This document shows positions 29,290 to 39,433 of a stretch of DNA of 64,000 bases, one piece after another (within the stretch, counting starts at the first letter, position 1; each line of letters begins with the position of its first letter). The position numbers and the translations under genes were made by a program. The notes under the pieces were generated by a model. The model was given only the letters and a program-made list of their open reading frames with translations, made no database searches and had not been told where the DNA came from. Origin of the DNA: Weissella cibaria (GTDB lineage: Bacteria; Bacillota; Bacilli; Lactobacillales; Lactobacillaceae); assembly GCF_004521965.1 (NCBI RefSeq), contig NZ_SDGK01000006.1, forward strand, positions 1 through 64,000, read 5' to 3'.

Positions 29290-30438
29290 ATGTCAGAAAA
29301 GCTAAACATTGCGATGTTCTTTGGTGGTAATTCATCAGAACACGACGTTTCAAAGCGTTCAGCACGCAACATTTACGATGCAATGGACAAGGAAAAGTAC
29401 AACGTAACGGTTTTCTTGATTTCTAAGGACGGAATCATGATCAATGCCGCTGATTCAAAGCGCGTATTTGATGGTGAAGACGAAGACACGATTGTGGCAG
29501 CAGCAAAGTCAAAGATGGACTTGAAGAACCCGCTGGCACCAATCGCAGTTTTGGGTGAGATGCCAGAAATTGACTTGTTCTACCCAGTCGTGCACGGTAA
29601 CTTGGGTGAAGACGGTACGTTGCAGGCGTTGTTCCGCTTGTTGCAAAAGCCATACATCGGACCCGGTACTGCAGCTTCAGCAATGTCATTTGACAAGGAT
29701 TTGACGAAGCGTATCTTGAACCAAGCTGGTATCCGTAACACGAAGTATGTGTTGTTGACGGATCAAAACTTCCAAGACTACACGTACGAGGGTCTGGTTA
29801 AGGAACTTGGTACGGAAGTACTATTCGTTAAGGCTGCCAAGCAAGGCTCATCAGTTGGTATTTCACGCGTCACAAACGCTGCAGAATTCGAAGTTGGTGT
29901 TAAGGACGCTTTGCAATACGACTACAAGGTTTTGGTTGAAGCAGCGTTGACCAAGCCACGCGAAGTATTCATTTCAATCTTGGGTAATGAACAACCACGT
30001 GCATCTCGTTTGGGTGGTATTGTTTTGCCTGAACAAGATATTTGGTACGACTACAACAACAAGTTCGTTGATGCGTCAGGCATGGTTTTTGAATTGCCAG
30101 TTGAGTTAGGGGATGACCTTGAAAAGGAAATCACTGACATGGCCTTAAACGCTTACAAGGCATTGGGACTTGTTGGGTTGACTCGTATGGACTTTATGAT
30201 TGACGCTGATGGCACACCATACTTGGGTGAGCCAAACACATTGCCTGGCTTTACGAATATCTCATTATATCCACAAATGTGGGAAGTTTCAGGTATCAGC
30301 TACACGAACTTGATTGATGAAATTATCAACTACGGTTTGGCTGAATTCGAACGCAATGCCAAGTTGTCATACGACTTCGTGTCATTGGGTGAAGAGCACG
30401 TTGGTGAAAAGAAGTACAACGCCGAGCGCGCTAAGTAA
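29290..30438 (+). CDS. ddl: D-alanine-D-lactate type ligase (Ddl)
   Basis: A 382-residue ATP-grasp enzyme that makes the dipeptide or depsipeptide end of the cell-wall precursor. GGNSSEHDVS (about 12-21) is the N-terminal substrate loop and GEPNTLPGFT is the C-terminal ATP-grasp motif. In the omega loop, YDYNNKF places Phe at residue 259, where D-Ala-D-Ala ligases have Tyr (Y216 in Escherichia coli DdlB). In Leuconostoc mesenteroides Ddl this Phe gives D-lactate specificity. Peptidoglycan ending in D-Lac explains intrinsic vancomycin resistance. GGGAG at 29279-29283 fits the ATG at 29290 rather than 29284. Confidence 0.9.
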   Translation: MSEKLNIAMFFGGNSSEHDVSKRSARNIYDAMDKEKYNVTVFLISKDGIMINAADSKRVFDGEDEDTIVAAAKSKMDLKNPLAPIAVLGEMPEIDLFYPVVHGNLGEDGTLQALFRLLQKPYIGPGTAASAMSFDKDLTKRILNQAGIRNTKYVLLTDQNFQDYTYEGLVKELGTEVLFVKAAKQGSSVGISRVTNAAEFEVGVKDALQYDYKVLVEAALTKPREVFISILGNEQPRASRLGGIVLPEQDIWYDYNNKFVDASGMVFELPVELGDDLEKEITDMALNAYKALGLVGLTRMDFMIDADGTPYLGEPNTLPGFTNISLYPQMWEVSGISYTNLIDEIINYGLAEFERNAKLSYDFVSLGEEHVGEKKYNAERAK

Positions 30439-30447
30439 TATGGATTT

Positions 30448-30486
30448 AAAAACAATCAGTAACAGTGTTGTTGCTGGTTTTTTTAT
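30448..30486 (+). terminator. Probable terminator of ddl
   Basis: CAG-AACA and TTGTT-CTG form a short stem followed by seven Ts. Confidence 0.6.
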
Positions 30487-30554
30487 TTGGTGGCATGTGG
30501 CAACGCGCGATGCTTAACTAGCTATCGCCACTTTATAAACGCCATTATTTAGCG

Positions 30555-30560
30555 TATAAT
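30555..30560 (+). promoter_or_regulatory. Promoter -10 box of the yqeG operon
   Basis: TATAAT 34 bases before yqeG, the head of a long co-directional gene run. Confidence 0.5.
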
Positions 30561-30594
30561 TTATAGTAAGACAATTTGTAGAAAAGGACTTAAA

Positions 30595-31122
30595 ATGACT
30601 GAATCATTTACACCAACTTGGATGATTGATGCAATCTACCGTTTGACGCCTGAACAATTAAAGGCTCAAGGAATCAAGGCAGTGCTGACTGACTTGGACA
30701 ACACGTTGATTGCTTGGAATAACCCAGACGGCACAACGGAATTGCATGACTGGCTTGAACAAATGAACGAGGCAGGAATCCCCGTAATGATCGTTTCAAA
30801 TAATTCAGCACCCCGTATCGCACGCGTTGCTGAACCTTTGAAGTTGCCATTTGTCTCACGTGCTTTGAAGCCACTGACCCGTGGTCTAAACGAAGCCACA
30901 ACAACGTTTGGCTTGGCAAAGCAAGAAGTTGTCATGGTCGGCGATCAATTATTAACTGACGTCTGGTCATCTAATAATTATGGCGTTCGAAGCATTTTGG
31001 TTAAGCCGCTAATTGAGACTGACCAGTGGAATACAAAGATTAATCGTTTTTTTGAAAAGGGTGTTAAGAAGCGCATGTTGAATGCCCACCCAGAACTACA
31101 ATGGAGGACTACTCTTGATTAG
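30595..31122 (+). CDS. yqeG: YqeG family HAD phosphatase
   Basis: A 175-residue HAD superfamily (IIIA) phosphatase. The nucleophile motif is DLDNT (residues 33-37). IVSNNS (about 65-70) is motif II, and VGDQLLTD (about 115-122) carries the acidic motif IV. The physiological substrate in Firmicutes is not settled. It heads the conserved yqe cluster of ribosome assembly and NAD genes and overlaps yqeH by 8 bases. Confidence 0.92.
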   Translation: MTESFTPTWMIDAIYRLTPEQLKAQGIKAVLTDLDNTLIAWNNPDGTTELHDWLEQMNEAGIPVMIVSNNSAPRIARVAEPLKLPFVSRALKPLTRGLNEATTTFGLAKQEVVMVGDQLLTDVWSSNNYGVRSILVKPLIETDQWNTKINRFFEKGVKKRMLNAHPELQWRTTLD

Positions 31123-32257
31123 TGAAACAGAAGTACAAGGTTACTTGGACGATGGTTTGCGCTGCATTGGTTGTGGCGCTCTGATTCAAACTGAGCGTAA
31201 GGGCGAATTGGGTTATGCCCCAATGTCAGCCTTGCTTAAGGGCTTTGAAAATGAAGAAGTATTGTGCCAACGTTGCTTCCGTTTGCGTCACTATAACGAA
31301 ATTCAACCCGTTGATTTGACGGATGATGATTTCCGTTTGTTATTGAATGAGATTTCAACGACTGACTCTTTGGTTGTTTACGTGATGGACGTCTTTGACT
31401 TCTCAGGGTCATTGATTCCAGGCTTGCACCGCTTTGTTGGCAAGAACCCGGTTTTGTTGGTTGGCAACAAGGTTGATGTTTTGCCAAAGTCTTTGAAGCG
31501 TTCAAAGATTAAGGATTGGATGCGTCAACAAGCTAATGTAGCTGGGTTGCGTCCAATTGATGTGATGTTGACTTCAGGTAAGAGCGGTGATGATGTTCCT
31601 GAACTGTTGGATATGATTGAAAAGTATCGTGAAGGCCGTTCAGTTTACGTCGTTGGTGTGACGAACGTTGGTAAGTCAACGTTGATCAACCAAATCATTA
31701 AGGATGCAACTGGTGATTCAAAGGATGTCATCACAACGTCACGTTTCCCAGGAACAACGTTGGATCGTATTGAAATTCCACTTGATGATGACACATTCAT
31801 TATTGATACACCAGGAATCATTCACCAAGATCAAATGGCGCACTACTTGGCGCCGAAGGATTTGAAGTACGTTTCACCACAAAAGGAATTGAAGCCAAAG
31901 ACGTATCAATTGAACCCAGAACAAACGTTGTTCATGGGGGCCTTGGCCCGTTTTGATTTCATTCAAGGTGATAGGGCCGGCATTACGGCTTACTTTGAAA
32001 ATAATTTGATGATTCACCGGACGAAGTTGGAAAAGGCGGATGAGTTCTACAGAAAGCACGCCGGTGAACTATTGATGCCACCAACAACGGAAAACTTAGA
32101 CATGTTGCCACCATTGCAGCGTCACGAGTTTAAGGTGACTGAGAAGACGGATATCGTGATTGATGGATTGGGCTGGATTACAGTTCCAGCCAACACGGTA
32201 GTAGCAGGCTGGGCACCCGAGGGTGTTTCAGTATTAACACGAAGGGCAATGATTTAA
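31115..32257 (+). CDS. yqeH: Ribosome biogenesis GTPase YqeH
   Basis: A 380-residue circularly permuted GTPase needed for 30S subunit assembly. A zinc finger is formed by C17-x2-C20 and C51-x2-C54. The G motifs come in permuted order: NKVD (G4) and SGKSG (G5) first, then GVTNVGKS (G1, about 181-188) and DTPG (G3). A C-terminal RNA-binding domain follows. The start is TTG at 31115: GGAGG at 31103-31107 sits 7 bases upstream, within the end of yqeG, implying translational coupling. The aroE gene that lies next in Bacillus subtilis is absent here. Confidence 0.95.
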   Translation: MISETEVQGYLDDGLRCIGCGALIQTERKGELGYAPMSALLKGFENEEVLCQRCFRLRHYNEIQPVDLTDDDFRLLLNEISTTDSLVVYVMDVFDFSGSLIPGLHRFVGKNPVLLVGNKVDVLPKSLKRSKIKDWMRQQANVAGLRPIDVMLTSGKSGDDVPELLDMIEKYREGRSVYVVGVTNVGKSTLINQIIKDATGDSKDVITTSRFPGTTLDRIEIPLDDDTFIIDTPGIIHQDQMAHYLAPKDLKYVSPQKELKPKTYQLNPEQTLFMGALARFDFIQGDRAGITAYFENNLMIHRTKLEKADEFYRKHAGELLMPPTTENLDMLPPLQRHEFKVTEKTDIVIDGLGWITVPANTVVAGWAPEGVSVLTRRAMI

Positions 32258-32258
32258 T

Positions 32259-32573
32259 ATGATTTCACTACGCGGTAAGCAAAAGCGTTACCTACGTGCC
32301 TCAGCGCACGACATGCGACCACTCTTTAGTATTGGTAAGCAAGGATTGACACAAAACTGGTTGGACCAACTTTCAGATGCAATTAACAAGCGCGAGTTGT
32401 TCAAGGTTAATATCTTGGCAAACTCAGATGTTGAAGTTGCCGATTTGAAGGAATTTATCGAAGAGAACACGGATATTCAAGTTGTTCAAACGATTGGACA
32501 CACGCTAGTATTGTTCGGAGAGTCAGCTGACAAAGAGAACCGTCGCTACTCTGTCGCCGTTCAAAAAATTTAA
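32259..32573 (+). CDS. yhbY: YhbY family RNA-binding protein (CRM domain)
   Basis: A 104-residue CRM-domain protein. It has LRGKQKRYLRA at the start and the GxxG loop GKQG (about residues 27-30) that contacts RNA. It associates with pre-ribosomes. The start is one base after the yqeH stop, so it is part of the same operon. The gene is yqeI in Bacillus subtilis. Confidence 0.93.
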   Translation: MISLRGKQKRYLRASAHDMRPLFSIGKQGLTQNWLDQLSDAINKRELFKVNILANSDVEVADLKEFIEENTDIQVVQTIGHTLVLFGESADKENRRYSVAVQKI

Positions 32574-32600
32574 CATCACTCTCGGAGCGGGGGTTCGGGC

Positions 32601-33266
32601 ATGAATAATACAATCGAGAAGACAATGACGCAGGCACGAGCTGAGCGTAGTTTTGTCGGTGAGACAAAGAAAATTGGTATTTTAGGTGGCACATTTAATC
32701 CACCCCACTTGGGACATTTGATGATTGGCGAACAAGTCGCTGAACAGCTCGGCTTAGATAAAGTTTACTTTATGCCAAATGCTAAGCCGCCGCATGTTGA
32801 TCCTAAGGGGGCAATCGATCCCTTGCATCGTGCCAAAATGGTGCAAGCAGCCATTGCAGGTAACAGCCATTTTGGTTTGGAACTGCTGGAAGTGCAGCGA
32901 GGTGGTAAGAGTTATACGTACAACACCATGTTGCAATTAAAAATTGAGCACCCTAATTATGAATACTATTTCATCATCGGCGGTGATGAAGTCGCTTATC
33001 TGAAAACATGGTATCGCATTGATGACTTGTTGAAGTTAGTGAATTTTGTCGGGGTTAATCGACCAGGACAACCACGAGAATCGGATTATCCAGTGAAATG
33101 GGTTGAGGTGCCAAACCTTGAAATCAGTTCAACGGATATTCGAAAGCGAATTGCGACCAAGCAGTCGGTTCGTTACTTGCTACCAGATATGGTGGCGGCC
33201 TACATTGTAGAAAACGGGTTATACATGGATGACAAACGAGATGATTTATCGGGGCCGGTACTATAA
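32601..33266 (+). CDS. nadD: Nicotinate-nucleotide adenylyltransferase
   Basis: A 221-residue enzyme that joins nicotinate mononucleotide and ATP to deamido-NAD. The nucleotidyltransferase motif GGTFNPPHLGH spans residues 29-39 and ISSTDIR (about 175-181) is the second signature. The N-terminus has about 23 residues before the first strand, a little longer than usual, but GGGGG at 32588-32592 supports the ATG at 32601. It overlaps yqeK. Confidence 0.95.
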   Translation: MNNTIEKTMTQARAERSFVGETKKIGILGGTFNPPHLGHLMIGEQVAEQLGLDKVYFMPNAKPPHVDPKGAIDPLHRAKMVQAAIAGNSHFGLELLEVQRGGKSYTYNTMLQLKIEHPNYEYYFIIGGDEVAYLKTWYRIDDLLKLVNFVGVNRPGQPRESDYPVKWVEVPNLEISSTDIRKRIATKQSVRYLLPDMVAAYIVENGLYMDDKRDDLSGPVL

Positions 33267-33828
33267 CGGGTCACGAGCAAGTTTAGTTGCAGCTGCACAA
33301 GCTGCTATGTCTGATTACCGTTTCCAGCACGTCCTACGTGTGGAGGAAATGGCAGTTCGGCTAGCAGACAAGTGGGGCATTGATGCAGAGTTGGCTTCTG
33401 TGGCAGCTTTGACGCACGATTACGCCAAGGAACGCTCAGATGCTGACTTCTTGGCGAAGATTGCGGAAAAGCAATTGGATCCGGATTTGGTTAATTGGGG
33501 TAACAACGTTTGGCACGGTATCGTTGGCGCAGAAATGATCAAGGATGAGCTGGGCATTCAAAACGAAGATATCCTAACGGCAATTCGTCAGCACACAACA
33601 GGTGCCCCTTATATGACGACGCTGAGTCAAATCATTTATATGGCAGATTATATTGAAGCAGGGCGTGACTTCCCAAGGGTCGAAGAAGTTCGAGTTTTGG
33701 CGTTTGATGACCTTGCGGCTAGTGTGGGATGGCAAACGGGCCACACATTAGCGTACCTCATTGAAAAGCGCGTGCCGGTTTATCCGGGAACGCTTTTGAC
33801 TTACAACGCATGGAGTGTAGAGAAGTAA
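33229..33828 (+). CDS. yqeK: YqeK family HD-domain phosphohydrolase
   Basis: A 199-residue HD-superfamily enzyme. The metal-binding HD pair is in LTHDYAKE (about residues 63-70) with an upstream His in FQHVLRVEEM. YqeK proteins cleave diadenosine tetraphosphate symmetrically. The start overlaps the end of nadD; ATG 33229 or ATG 33241 are both possible and no strong ribosome binding site decides, so translation may be coupled. Confidence 0.9.
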   Translation: MTNEMIYRGRYYNGSRASLVAAAQAAMSDYRFQHVLRVEEMAVRLADKWGIDAELASVAALTHDYAKERSDADFLAKIAEKQLDPDLVNWGNNVWHGIVGAEMIKDELGIQNEDILTAIRQHTTGAPYMTTLSQIIYMADYIEAGRDFPRVEEVRVLAFDDLAASVGWQTGHTLAYLIEKRVPVYPGTLLTYNAWSVEK

Positions 33829-34199
33829 TGGAAAACAAAGTAAACGAAATGTTGGAAGTAGCTGTTAAGGCCGCCGATCAAAAGCGCGCTGAAAACTTGA
33901 TGGCTTTGGACATTCACGAAATTAGCTTGGTGGCAGATGCCTACCTTATTTTGGATGCCCCAACGCAACGCCAAGTTTTGGCAATTGTTGATGAAATCGA
34001 AGACAAGATGGCTGAAGCAGGATTCGAGTTGCAACGCCACGAAGGCCGTCGTGAAGGTGAATGGGTCTTGATGGACTTTGGTGACTTGTTCGTCCACGTA
34101 TTCAAGGATGAGATGCGTCAATTCTACAACTTGGAAAAGTTGTGGGGCGCTGCACCCGAAATTGATATCGACCACTGGATTGTTAAGGAAGAGTTCTAA
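33828..34199 (+). CDS. rsfS: Ribosomal silencing factor RsfS
   Basis: A 123-residue protein of the RsfS/Iojap family. It binds ribosomal protein uL14 and blocks subunit joining when nutrients are short. The conserved EGRREGEWVLMDFGDLFVHVF region (about residues 70-92) and the central LDAPTQRQ are present. The start ATG overlaps the yqeK stop (TAATG); GGAG at 33812 supports it over the ATG at 33810. Confidence 0.94.
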   Translation: MENKVNEMLEVAVKAADQKRAENLMALDIHEISLVADAYLILDAPTQRQVLAIVDEIEDKMAEAGFELQRHEGRREGEWVLMDFGDLFVHVFKDEMRQFYNLEKLWGAAPEIDIDHWIVKEEF

Positions 34200-34945
34200 T
34201 GAATTATCAAACTTTTGCGAAGTTGTATGACGACCTGTTCGATGAGGATGCATACGCTGATTGGTTCCAATACGCTACTAGGTTCATTAAGAACAAAGAT
34301 GGTAAGTTATTAGAATTAGCGGGTGGTGCAGGTCGATTGGCTATCCAATTAAAGCAGGCTGGGTACGAAGAAGTCACGGTCTTTGATTTATCAACTGAAA
34401 TGTTGGCTTTGGCAGCACAACACGCACAGGAAGCAGATGTGATGTTGCCACTAATTGAAGGTGATATGCGTGAATGGTCAGATTACGAGCAAAAGTTTGC
34501 AACCATTACGTCGTTTGCGGATTCTTTCAATTATCTGGCGTCTGAAGAAGAAACGCTGCAAGCCTTTAAGCAAGTTGCAGCTCACTTGGAAGATGATGGT
34601 CAATTTTTGTTTGACGTGATTTCGCCTTGGCAGACCGATGTGTACTATCCGGGTTATATGTACAATTGGCACGATGATGAGACGGCATTTATGTGGTCAT
34701 CATATGGTGTTGAGGAGCAAGCTCACACAGTAGAACACGAGTTAACGTTCTTTGTTTACAATGAAGAAATTGATGGCTTCCAACAAATTCAAGAAGTGCA
34801 CACAGAGCGCACGTACGAGTTAGAAACATATAAGCGCTTGTTGACTGAAGCTGGTTTTACCAACATTGAGGTATTGGCCGACTTTGGGCGCGAAACAGTA
34901 ACGGTTGAATCGCCACGTTGGTTCTTTAACGCAACGAAAGCTTAA
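34199..34945 (+). CDS. yqeM: Class I SAM-dependent methyltransferase (YqeM-like)
   Basis: A 248-residue Rossmann-fold methyltransferase. The SAM-binding motif I, LLELAGGAGRLA, is at about residues 37-48; the usual first Gly is Ala. The acidic end of strand 2 (VFDLS) follows, and a DSFNYL segment is the post-motif loop. The substrate is unknown. The start overlaps the rsfS stop (TAATG). The position in the yqe operon matches yqeM in Bacillus subtilis. Confidence 0.88.
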   Translation: MNYQTFAKLYDDLFDEDAYADWFQYATRFIKNKDGKLLELAGGAGRLAIQLKQAGYEEVTVFDLSTEMLALAAQHAQEADVMLPLIEGDMREWSDYEQKFATITSFADSFNYLASEEETLQAFKQVAAHLEDDGQFLFDVISPWQTDVYYPGYMYNWHDDETAFMWSSYGVEEQAHTVEHELTFFVYNEEIDGFQQIQEVHTERTYELETYKRLLTEAGFTNIEVLADFGRETVTVESPRWFFNATKA

Positions 34946-34962
34946 AAAGGAGTGAGCTGGTA

Positions 34963-36156
34963 ATGGAGGCTGTTGGGCTAATAACCGAATATAATCCGTT
35001 CCACAATGGACACGCTTACCATGTGGCACAAGCGAAAGCACTAACCGGTGCTGACGTCGTGGTCGCTGTCATGAGTGGTAACTACGTGCAACGTGGGGTA
35101 CCAGCTAGCTTTGATAAGTGGCAGCGGGCGGAACTGGCATTACTAGGCGGGGTTGATTTAGTTTTTGAATTGCCGTTCGCATTTGCGGTACAGCCGGCGC
35201 ATATTTTTGCGCGTGGTGCAGTGCAATTGCTTGCCAATGCGGGTGTGAAAACGATTGTCTTTGGTGCTGAACACGGCGACTTAGACTTTCTAGCGCTAGC
35301 GCAACAGGCCCATCAACGGTTAATGGCTGACAAACAGTTTTCAACTGACTATAGCCAAACTTATGCCACGGCATTTAATGATGTGCTGGCGGACGTTGTT
35401 GGCTTTCGATTAACTGATCCAAATGATATGTTAGGGTTTGCGTATGCGACCGCTGTCATCGAATTGAACTTAATAGGGACAATCACGCTGCAACCAATCC
35501 AACGGATTAAAGCGGGCTATCATGAAACACGTTTGGTTGATGATCATATTGCCAGTGCAACTGCAATCCGAGAATTAATGGACAAACAAGCACCAACAAC
35601 GTCTTTCTTACCGTACGTTGGACAGCAAGCTGCTGAGTTGTTAGCCCAAGGGGCTCAAACCGCACCTTGGTCAACGACTTGGTACCACGCGTTGCAAACG
35701 AAAGTGATGACGACGCCAATTGCTGAGCTTGAACAAATTTATCAGTTAACGGATGGTTTAGCGTATCGATTGCAAGAGCAGGTGGCGCAACACTTAGCGA
35801 CTGATTTTACGTCATTTATGGCAGCGTATAAGTCGAAACGATATACACAAGCGCGCCTACAACGCACGTTACTGTACACTGTTTTAAATATTACAAGCGC
35901 GGAAATGCAAACCGCGATGGCAACCCCTTATTTACGTATGCTTGGGGTCACGACCCTTGGTCGTCGTTATCTCAAGCAACAGCGTGATGAGTTTTCGTTG
36001 CCGGTGATACATAAAGTTGAAAAGGATGATTTAACCGGCATTTTAGCGCTTGATTATCGAGCTGGTCGATTGTATCAACTTTTCTCACAACGACCAGCCG
36101 ATCTTGCAAAGGCGCAGGACACCGGTCGCATTCCAGTTTTTATAGAAAGAGGATAG
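34963..36156 (+). CDS. tmcAL: tRNA(Met) cytidine acetate ligase
   Basis: A 397-residue member of the nucleotidyltransferase superfamily that makes N4-acetylcytidine at the wobble base of elongator tRNA-Met using acetate and ATP (YlbM in Bacillus subtilis). The N-terminal GLITEYNPFHNGH (about residues 5-17) holds the HxGH-like site. AAGGAG precedes the ATG. It is followed after three bases by yceD, the normal order. Confidence 0.92.
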   Translation: MEAVGLITEYNPFHNGHAYHVAQAKALTGADVVVAVMSGNYVQRGVPASFDKWQRAELALLGGVDLVFELPFAFAVQPAHIFARGAVQLLANAGVKTIVFGAEHGDLDFLALAQQAHQRLMADKQFSTDYSQTYATAFNDVLADVVGFRLTDPNDMLGFAYATAVIELNLIGTITLQPIQRIKAGYHETRLVDDHIASATAIRELMDKQAPTTSFLPYVGQQAAELLAQGAQTAPWSTTWYHALQTKVMTTPIAELEQIYQLTDGLAYRLQEQVAQHLATDFTSFMAAYKSKRYTQARLQRTLLYTVLNITSAEMQTAMATPYLRMLGVTTLGRRYLKQQRDEFSLPVIHKVEKDDLTGILALDYRAGRLYQLFSQRPADLAKAQDTGRIPVFIERG

Positions 36157-36159
36157 ATC

Positions 36160-36702
36160 ATGAAGTGGCAATTTGTGGAACTCCAGAAGTATAAGACAGA
36201 AGCACTCCAGTTCAATGAAGTTGTGGATTTGAAGGATGAAATTACAACAACGTTTGGGGATGTCATTTTAGATGTTACCCCGTTGACAGTGACGGGTTTT
36301 GCACAAGCAGATCGTGAAGACATCATCGTTCACGCGAATGTGAAGGGACAACTAGTGACACCGTCAACACGTTCATTGGAACCTGTTGAAATGCCAATTG
36401 ATTTTGACATTGACGAAGTTTACTTGCAAAATGAAGCGCACGCTGACCGTTATGAAATTGAAGATTCAGTCATCTTAGTTGAAGATGGTGTGATCGATTT
36501 CAACCAGGCATTGGCTGAGTATGTGGCATTGTCAGTACCATTGCAAGTGTTGACTGAAGAAGAACAAAATCAACCAATGCCTGAAGGAAATGGTTGGGCA
36601 GTGATTTCTGAAGATGACTTTGACAAGAAAAAGGAAGAAGAGCCAGTACAAGCAAATACGCCACTGGCTGGTTTGGCTGACTTGTTCAAGGATGAAGATT
36701 AG
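36160..36702 (+). CDS. yceD: YceD family protein (DUF177)
   Basis: A 180-residue DUF177 protein. In most bacteria the gene precedes rpmF (ribosomal protein L32), and the family is implicated in 23S rRNA metabolism. Here rpmF does not follow; a terminator ends the operon instead. AGAGGA precedes the ATG. The C-terminus is acidic (DLFKDED). Confidence 0.9.
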   Translation: MKWQFVELQKYKTEALQFNEVVDLKDEITTTFGDVILDVTPLTVTGFAQADREDIIVHANVKGQLVTPSTRSLEPVEMPIDFDIDEVYLQNEAHADRYEIEDSVILVEDGVIDFNQALAEYVALSVPLQVLTEEEQNQPMPEGNGWAVISEDDFDKKKEEEPVQANTPLAGLADLFKDED

Positions 36703-36710
36703 TTAAACAA

Positions 36711-36747
36711 AGGCGCTTACCGGCGTTGAACCGGTGAGCGTTTTTCC
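36711..36747 (+). terminator. Terminator of the yqe operon
   Basis: GCGCTTACCGG pairs with CCGGTGAGCG, then five Ts. Confidence 0.85.
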
Positions 36748-36776
36748 ACATTTTAAACGGAAGGAATACTTGCATA

Positions 36777-39419
36777 ATGGCTAAGCCGAAAGAAACGCCG
36801 ATGATGAAGCAGTACAACGAAATCAAGGAGCAATATCCAGATGCATTTTTGTTTTATCGTCTGGGAGATTTTTATGAACTGTTTAATGACGATGCCGTTT
36901 TGGGCTCACAATTATTGGAATTAACGTTAACCCAACGGAATAAGAATTCCGCTGAACCGATTCCGATGGCTGGCGTACCACATCACGCCGCCCAGAATTA
37001 TATCGATATTTTGGTCGATAAGGGATATAAAGTTGCGGTTGTTGAACAGATGGAAAATCCGGCTGAAGTAGAAGGAATGGTTAAGCGCGAGGTTGTCCAA
37101 CTGGTGACACCTGGTACCCGGATGCGCACGAGTGCTGATGCGGCGAAAGAAAATAACTATCTAGTTAGTCTATCAATGACCCCAACGGGTGGCTTCGGCT
37201 TGGCATACGCTGATCTATCGACGGGTGAAGTTAAAGCGACCACGGTGACTGCAACTGGGGGCGTACTTAATGAAATCAGTCGCCTGGAAACTAAGGAAAT
37301 TGTCACAAACGCAACGTTGTCAGATGATTTGACGGCCAATTTAACCAGTTTGGGAATTTTGGTGTCACATCAGGATGAAGAAGCGGCCAACGCGGAAACG
37401 TCGTATTTGACGCAACAACTGACGGTGCCAGAACAAAAAGAGGCCGCCGATGTGTTATTGGCCTATCTGTTTGCGACACAAAAGCGGTCACTTGATCATT
37501 TGCAAATGGCGGCATCATACGAAATCGCCCAATATTTGAAGTTAGATCGTAACTCACGCGCTAATTTGGAATTAACGGTTAATTTACGCACCCAACAACG
37601 GCCTGGTACCCTCTTATGGTTGCTGGACAACACGAAAACTGCAATGGGTGGTCGTGCCTTAAAGCAATGGTTGGAACAACCATTACTGGATCGGGAAACG
37701 ATTGAGCAACGCTATGACAAGATTGGTGAGTTACTCAAAGATTTCTTCTCGCGGGCGGCATTGCAAGAAACATTGAAGTCAGTCTACGATTTGGAACGTT
37801 TGGCTGGACGCGTGGCGTATGGTACAGCAAACGGCCGTGACTTATTGCAGTTGCGTAATTCGTTGCGACAAGTGCCAGATATCATGGTAACGCTGGGAGA
37901 TTTAGATCCTGCCGTTTTCGGTGATTTACTACGTCGAATTGACCCTGTTGCAGACATTGAAAAGTTAATTTCCACGGCTATCGCTGAAGAACCACCAATT
38001 TCGGTCACTGATGGTGGTGTGATTCGAGCTGGGTATAACACACGCCTAGATGAATATCGCAGTGTTATGAAGAATGGTAAGCAATGGTTGGCTGAATTAG
38101 AGGCGAAGGAACGTAGCGAAACTGGTATTAGTTCGTTGAAAATCGGTTTTAACAAGGTGTTTGGCTACTACATCGAAGTCACTAAAGCGAACATTGATAA
38201 ACTCGACCCAGATCGTTATACGCGTAAGCAAACATTGGTCAATGCGGAACGTTTTATCACACCCGAACTAAAGGATCGTGAGCAAATGATTCTGGAAGCC
38301 GAAACAAAGTCGAGTGACTTGGAATACCTGTTATTTACGGAAGTGCGTGAGCAAATTAAAAATAACATTACCCGTATTCAAAAGCTCGCTGCCACGTTGG
38401 CTGAGTTGGATGTGCTACAATCATTGGCAACCGTGGCAGAAGACTATAAGTTTACGCGGCCTGAGTTGACGGATAAGCAACGGTTAGTGATTAAAGACGG
38501 TCGCCACCCGGTTGTTGAAAAAGTGTTGGGTCACCAATCTTATGTGGCCAATGATGTGTTTATGGATGAGGATGAGACCATCATGTTGATTACTGGACCG
38601 AATATGTCCGGTAAGTCAACTTATATGCGTCAATTAGCTTTGACGGTTGTGATGGCTCAAATCGGTTCGTACGTGCCAGCTAGCGAAGCTGAGTTGCCTA
38701 TTTTTGATCAAATCTTTACCCGCATCGGGGCGGCGGATGACTTGATTTCAGGTAATTCAACTTTCATGGTGGAAATGTCTGAGGCAAATACAGCCATTCA
38801 GAACGCCACAAAGCGATCATTAATTTTGTTTGATGAACTTGGACGCGGAACAGCAACCTATGATGGGATGGCGTTGGCGCAAGCGATTATTGAACACGTA
38901 CACAATAACACGAAGGCGAAAACATTATTCTCAACTCACTATCACGAGTTAACGGCGCTAGCTGATGAGTTGCCTAATTTGCGAAATGTTCACGTTGGTG
39001 CGACAGAAGAGAATGGTGAGCTGGTCTTTTCACACAAGGTCTTAACAGGTCCTGCAGATCAAAGTTACGGGATTAACGTTGCCAAATTGGCGGGTTTACC
39101 AGATAGTTTGATTGACCGGGCGGCTGATATTTTGGCCAACTTGGAGGCTCAGGATGTGTCATTGGAAGCGACAGCGCCAACACAATCTGCTAAGCTAGCT
39201 GAACCAGTTGCCACATATCAGGCGCCGGTGGCTGAGCCGGAACCCGAGGTCACGACGACTGAACCAGCAGATACGCAGTTAGACTTGTTTGCAGTTGGAC
39301 CAGAAATTGATCCAGCCACGCAAGCCGTTTTGGATGAAATTAAAGCAACAAATATTGCAACAATGACGCCATTAGATGCCATGATGAAGTTAAATGGGTG
39401 GCAAAAGCAAATGAAGTAA
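36777..39419 (+). CDS. mutS: DNA mismatch repair protein MutS
   Basis: An 880-residue mismatch-recognition ATPase. The Phe-x-Glu wedge is in LGDFYELF (about residues 27-34). The Walker A GPNMSGKS is at about 607-614, with a Walker B of [10 protein letters not shown] long linker (about 800-840) is rich in Pro, Thr and Glu before the C-terminal tetramerisation segment with the QLDLF beta-clamp-binding motif (about 835). AAGGAA lies before the ATG. It is 14 bases from mutL, so the pair is one operon. Confidence 0.98.
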   Translation: MAKPKETPMMKQYNEIKEQYPDAFLFYRLGDFYELFNDDAVLGSQLLELTLTQRNKNSAEPIPMAGVPHHAAQNYIDILVDKGYKVAVVEQMENPAEVEGMVKREVVQLVTPGTRMRTSADAAKENNYLVSLSMTPTGGFGLAYADLSTGEVKATTVTATGGVLNEISRLETKEIVTNATLSDDLTANLTSLGILVSHQDEEAANAETSYLTQQLTVPEQKEAADVLLAYLFATQKRSLDHLQMAASYEIAQYLKLDRNSRANLELTVNLRTQQRPGTLLWLLDNTKTAMGGRALKQWLEQPLLDRETIEQRYDKIGELLKDFFSRAALQETLKSVYDLERLAGRVAYGTANGRDLLQLRNSLRQVPDIMVTLGDLDPAVFGDLLRRIDPVADIEKLISTAIAEEPPISVTDGGVIRAGYNTRLDEYRSVMKNGKQWLAELEAKERSETGISSLKIGFNKVFGYYIEVTKANIDKLDPDRYTRKQTLVNAERFITPELKDREQMILEAETKSSDLEYLLFTEVREQIKNNITRIQKLAATLAELDVLQSLATVAEDYKFTRPELTDKQRLVIKDGRHPVVEKVLGHQSYVANDVFMDEDETIMLITGPNMSGKSTYMRQLALTVVMAQIGSYVPASEAELPIFDQIFTRIGAADDLISGNSTFMVEMSEANTAIQNATKRSLILFDELGRGTATYDGMALAQAIIEHVHNNTKAKTLFSTHYHELTALADELPNLRNVHVGATEENGELVFSHKVLTGPADQSYGINVAKLAGLPDSLIDRAADILANLEAQDVSLEATAPTQSAKLAEPVATYQAPVAEPEPEVTTTEPADTQLDLFAVGPEIDPATQAVLDEIKATNIATMTPLDAMMKLNGWQKQMK

Positions 39420-39433
39420 AAGAGGATTAAGAG

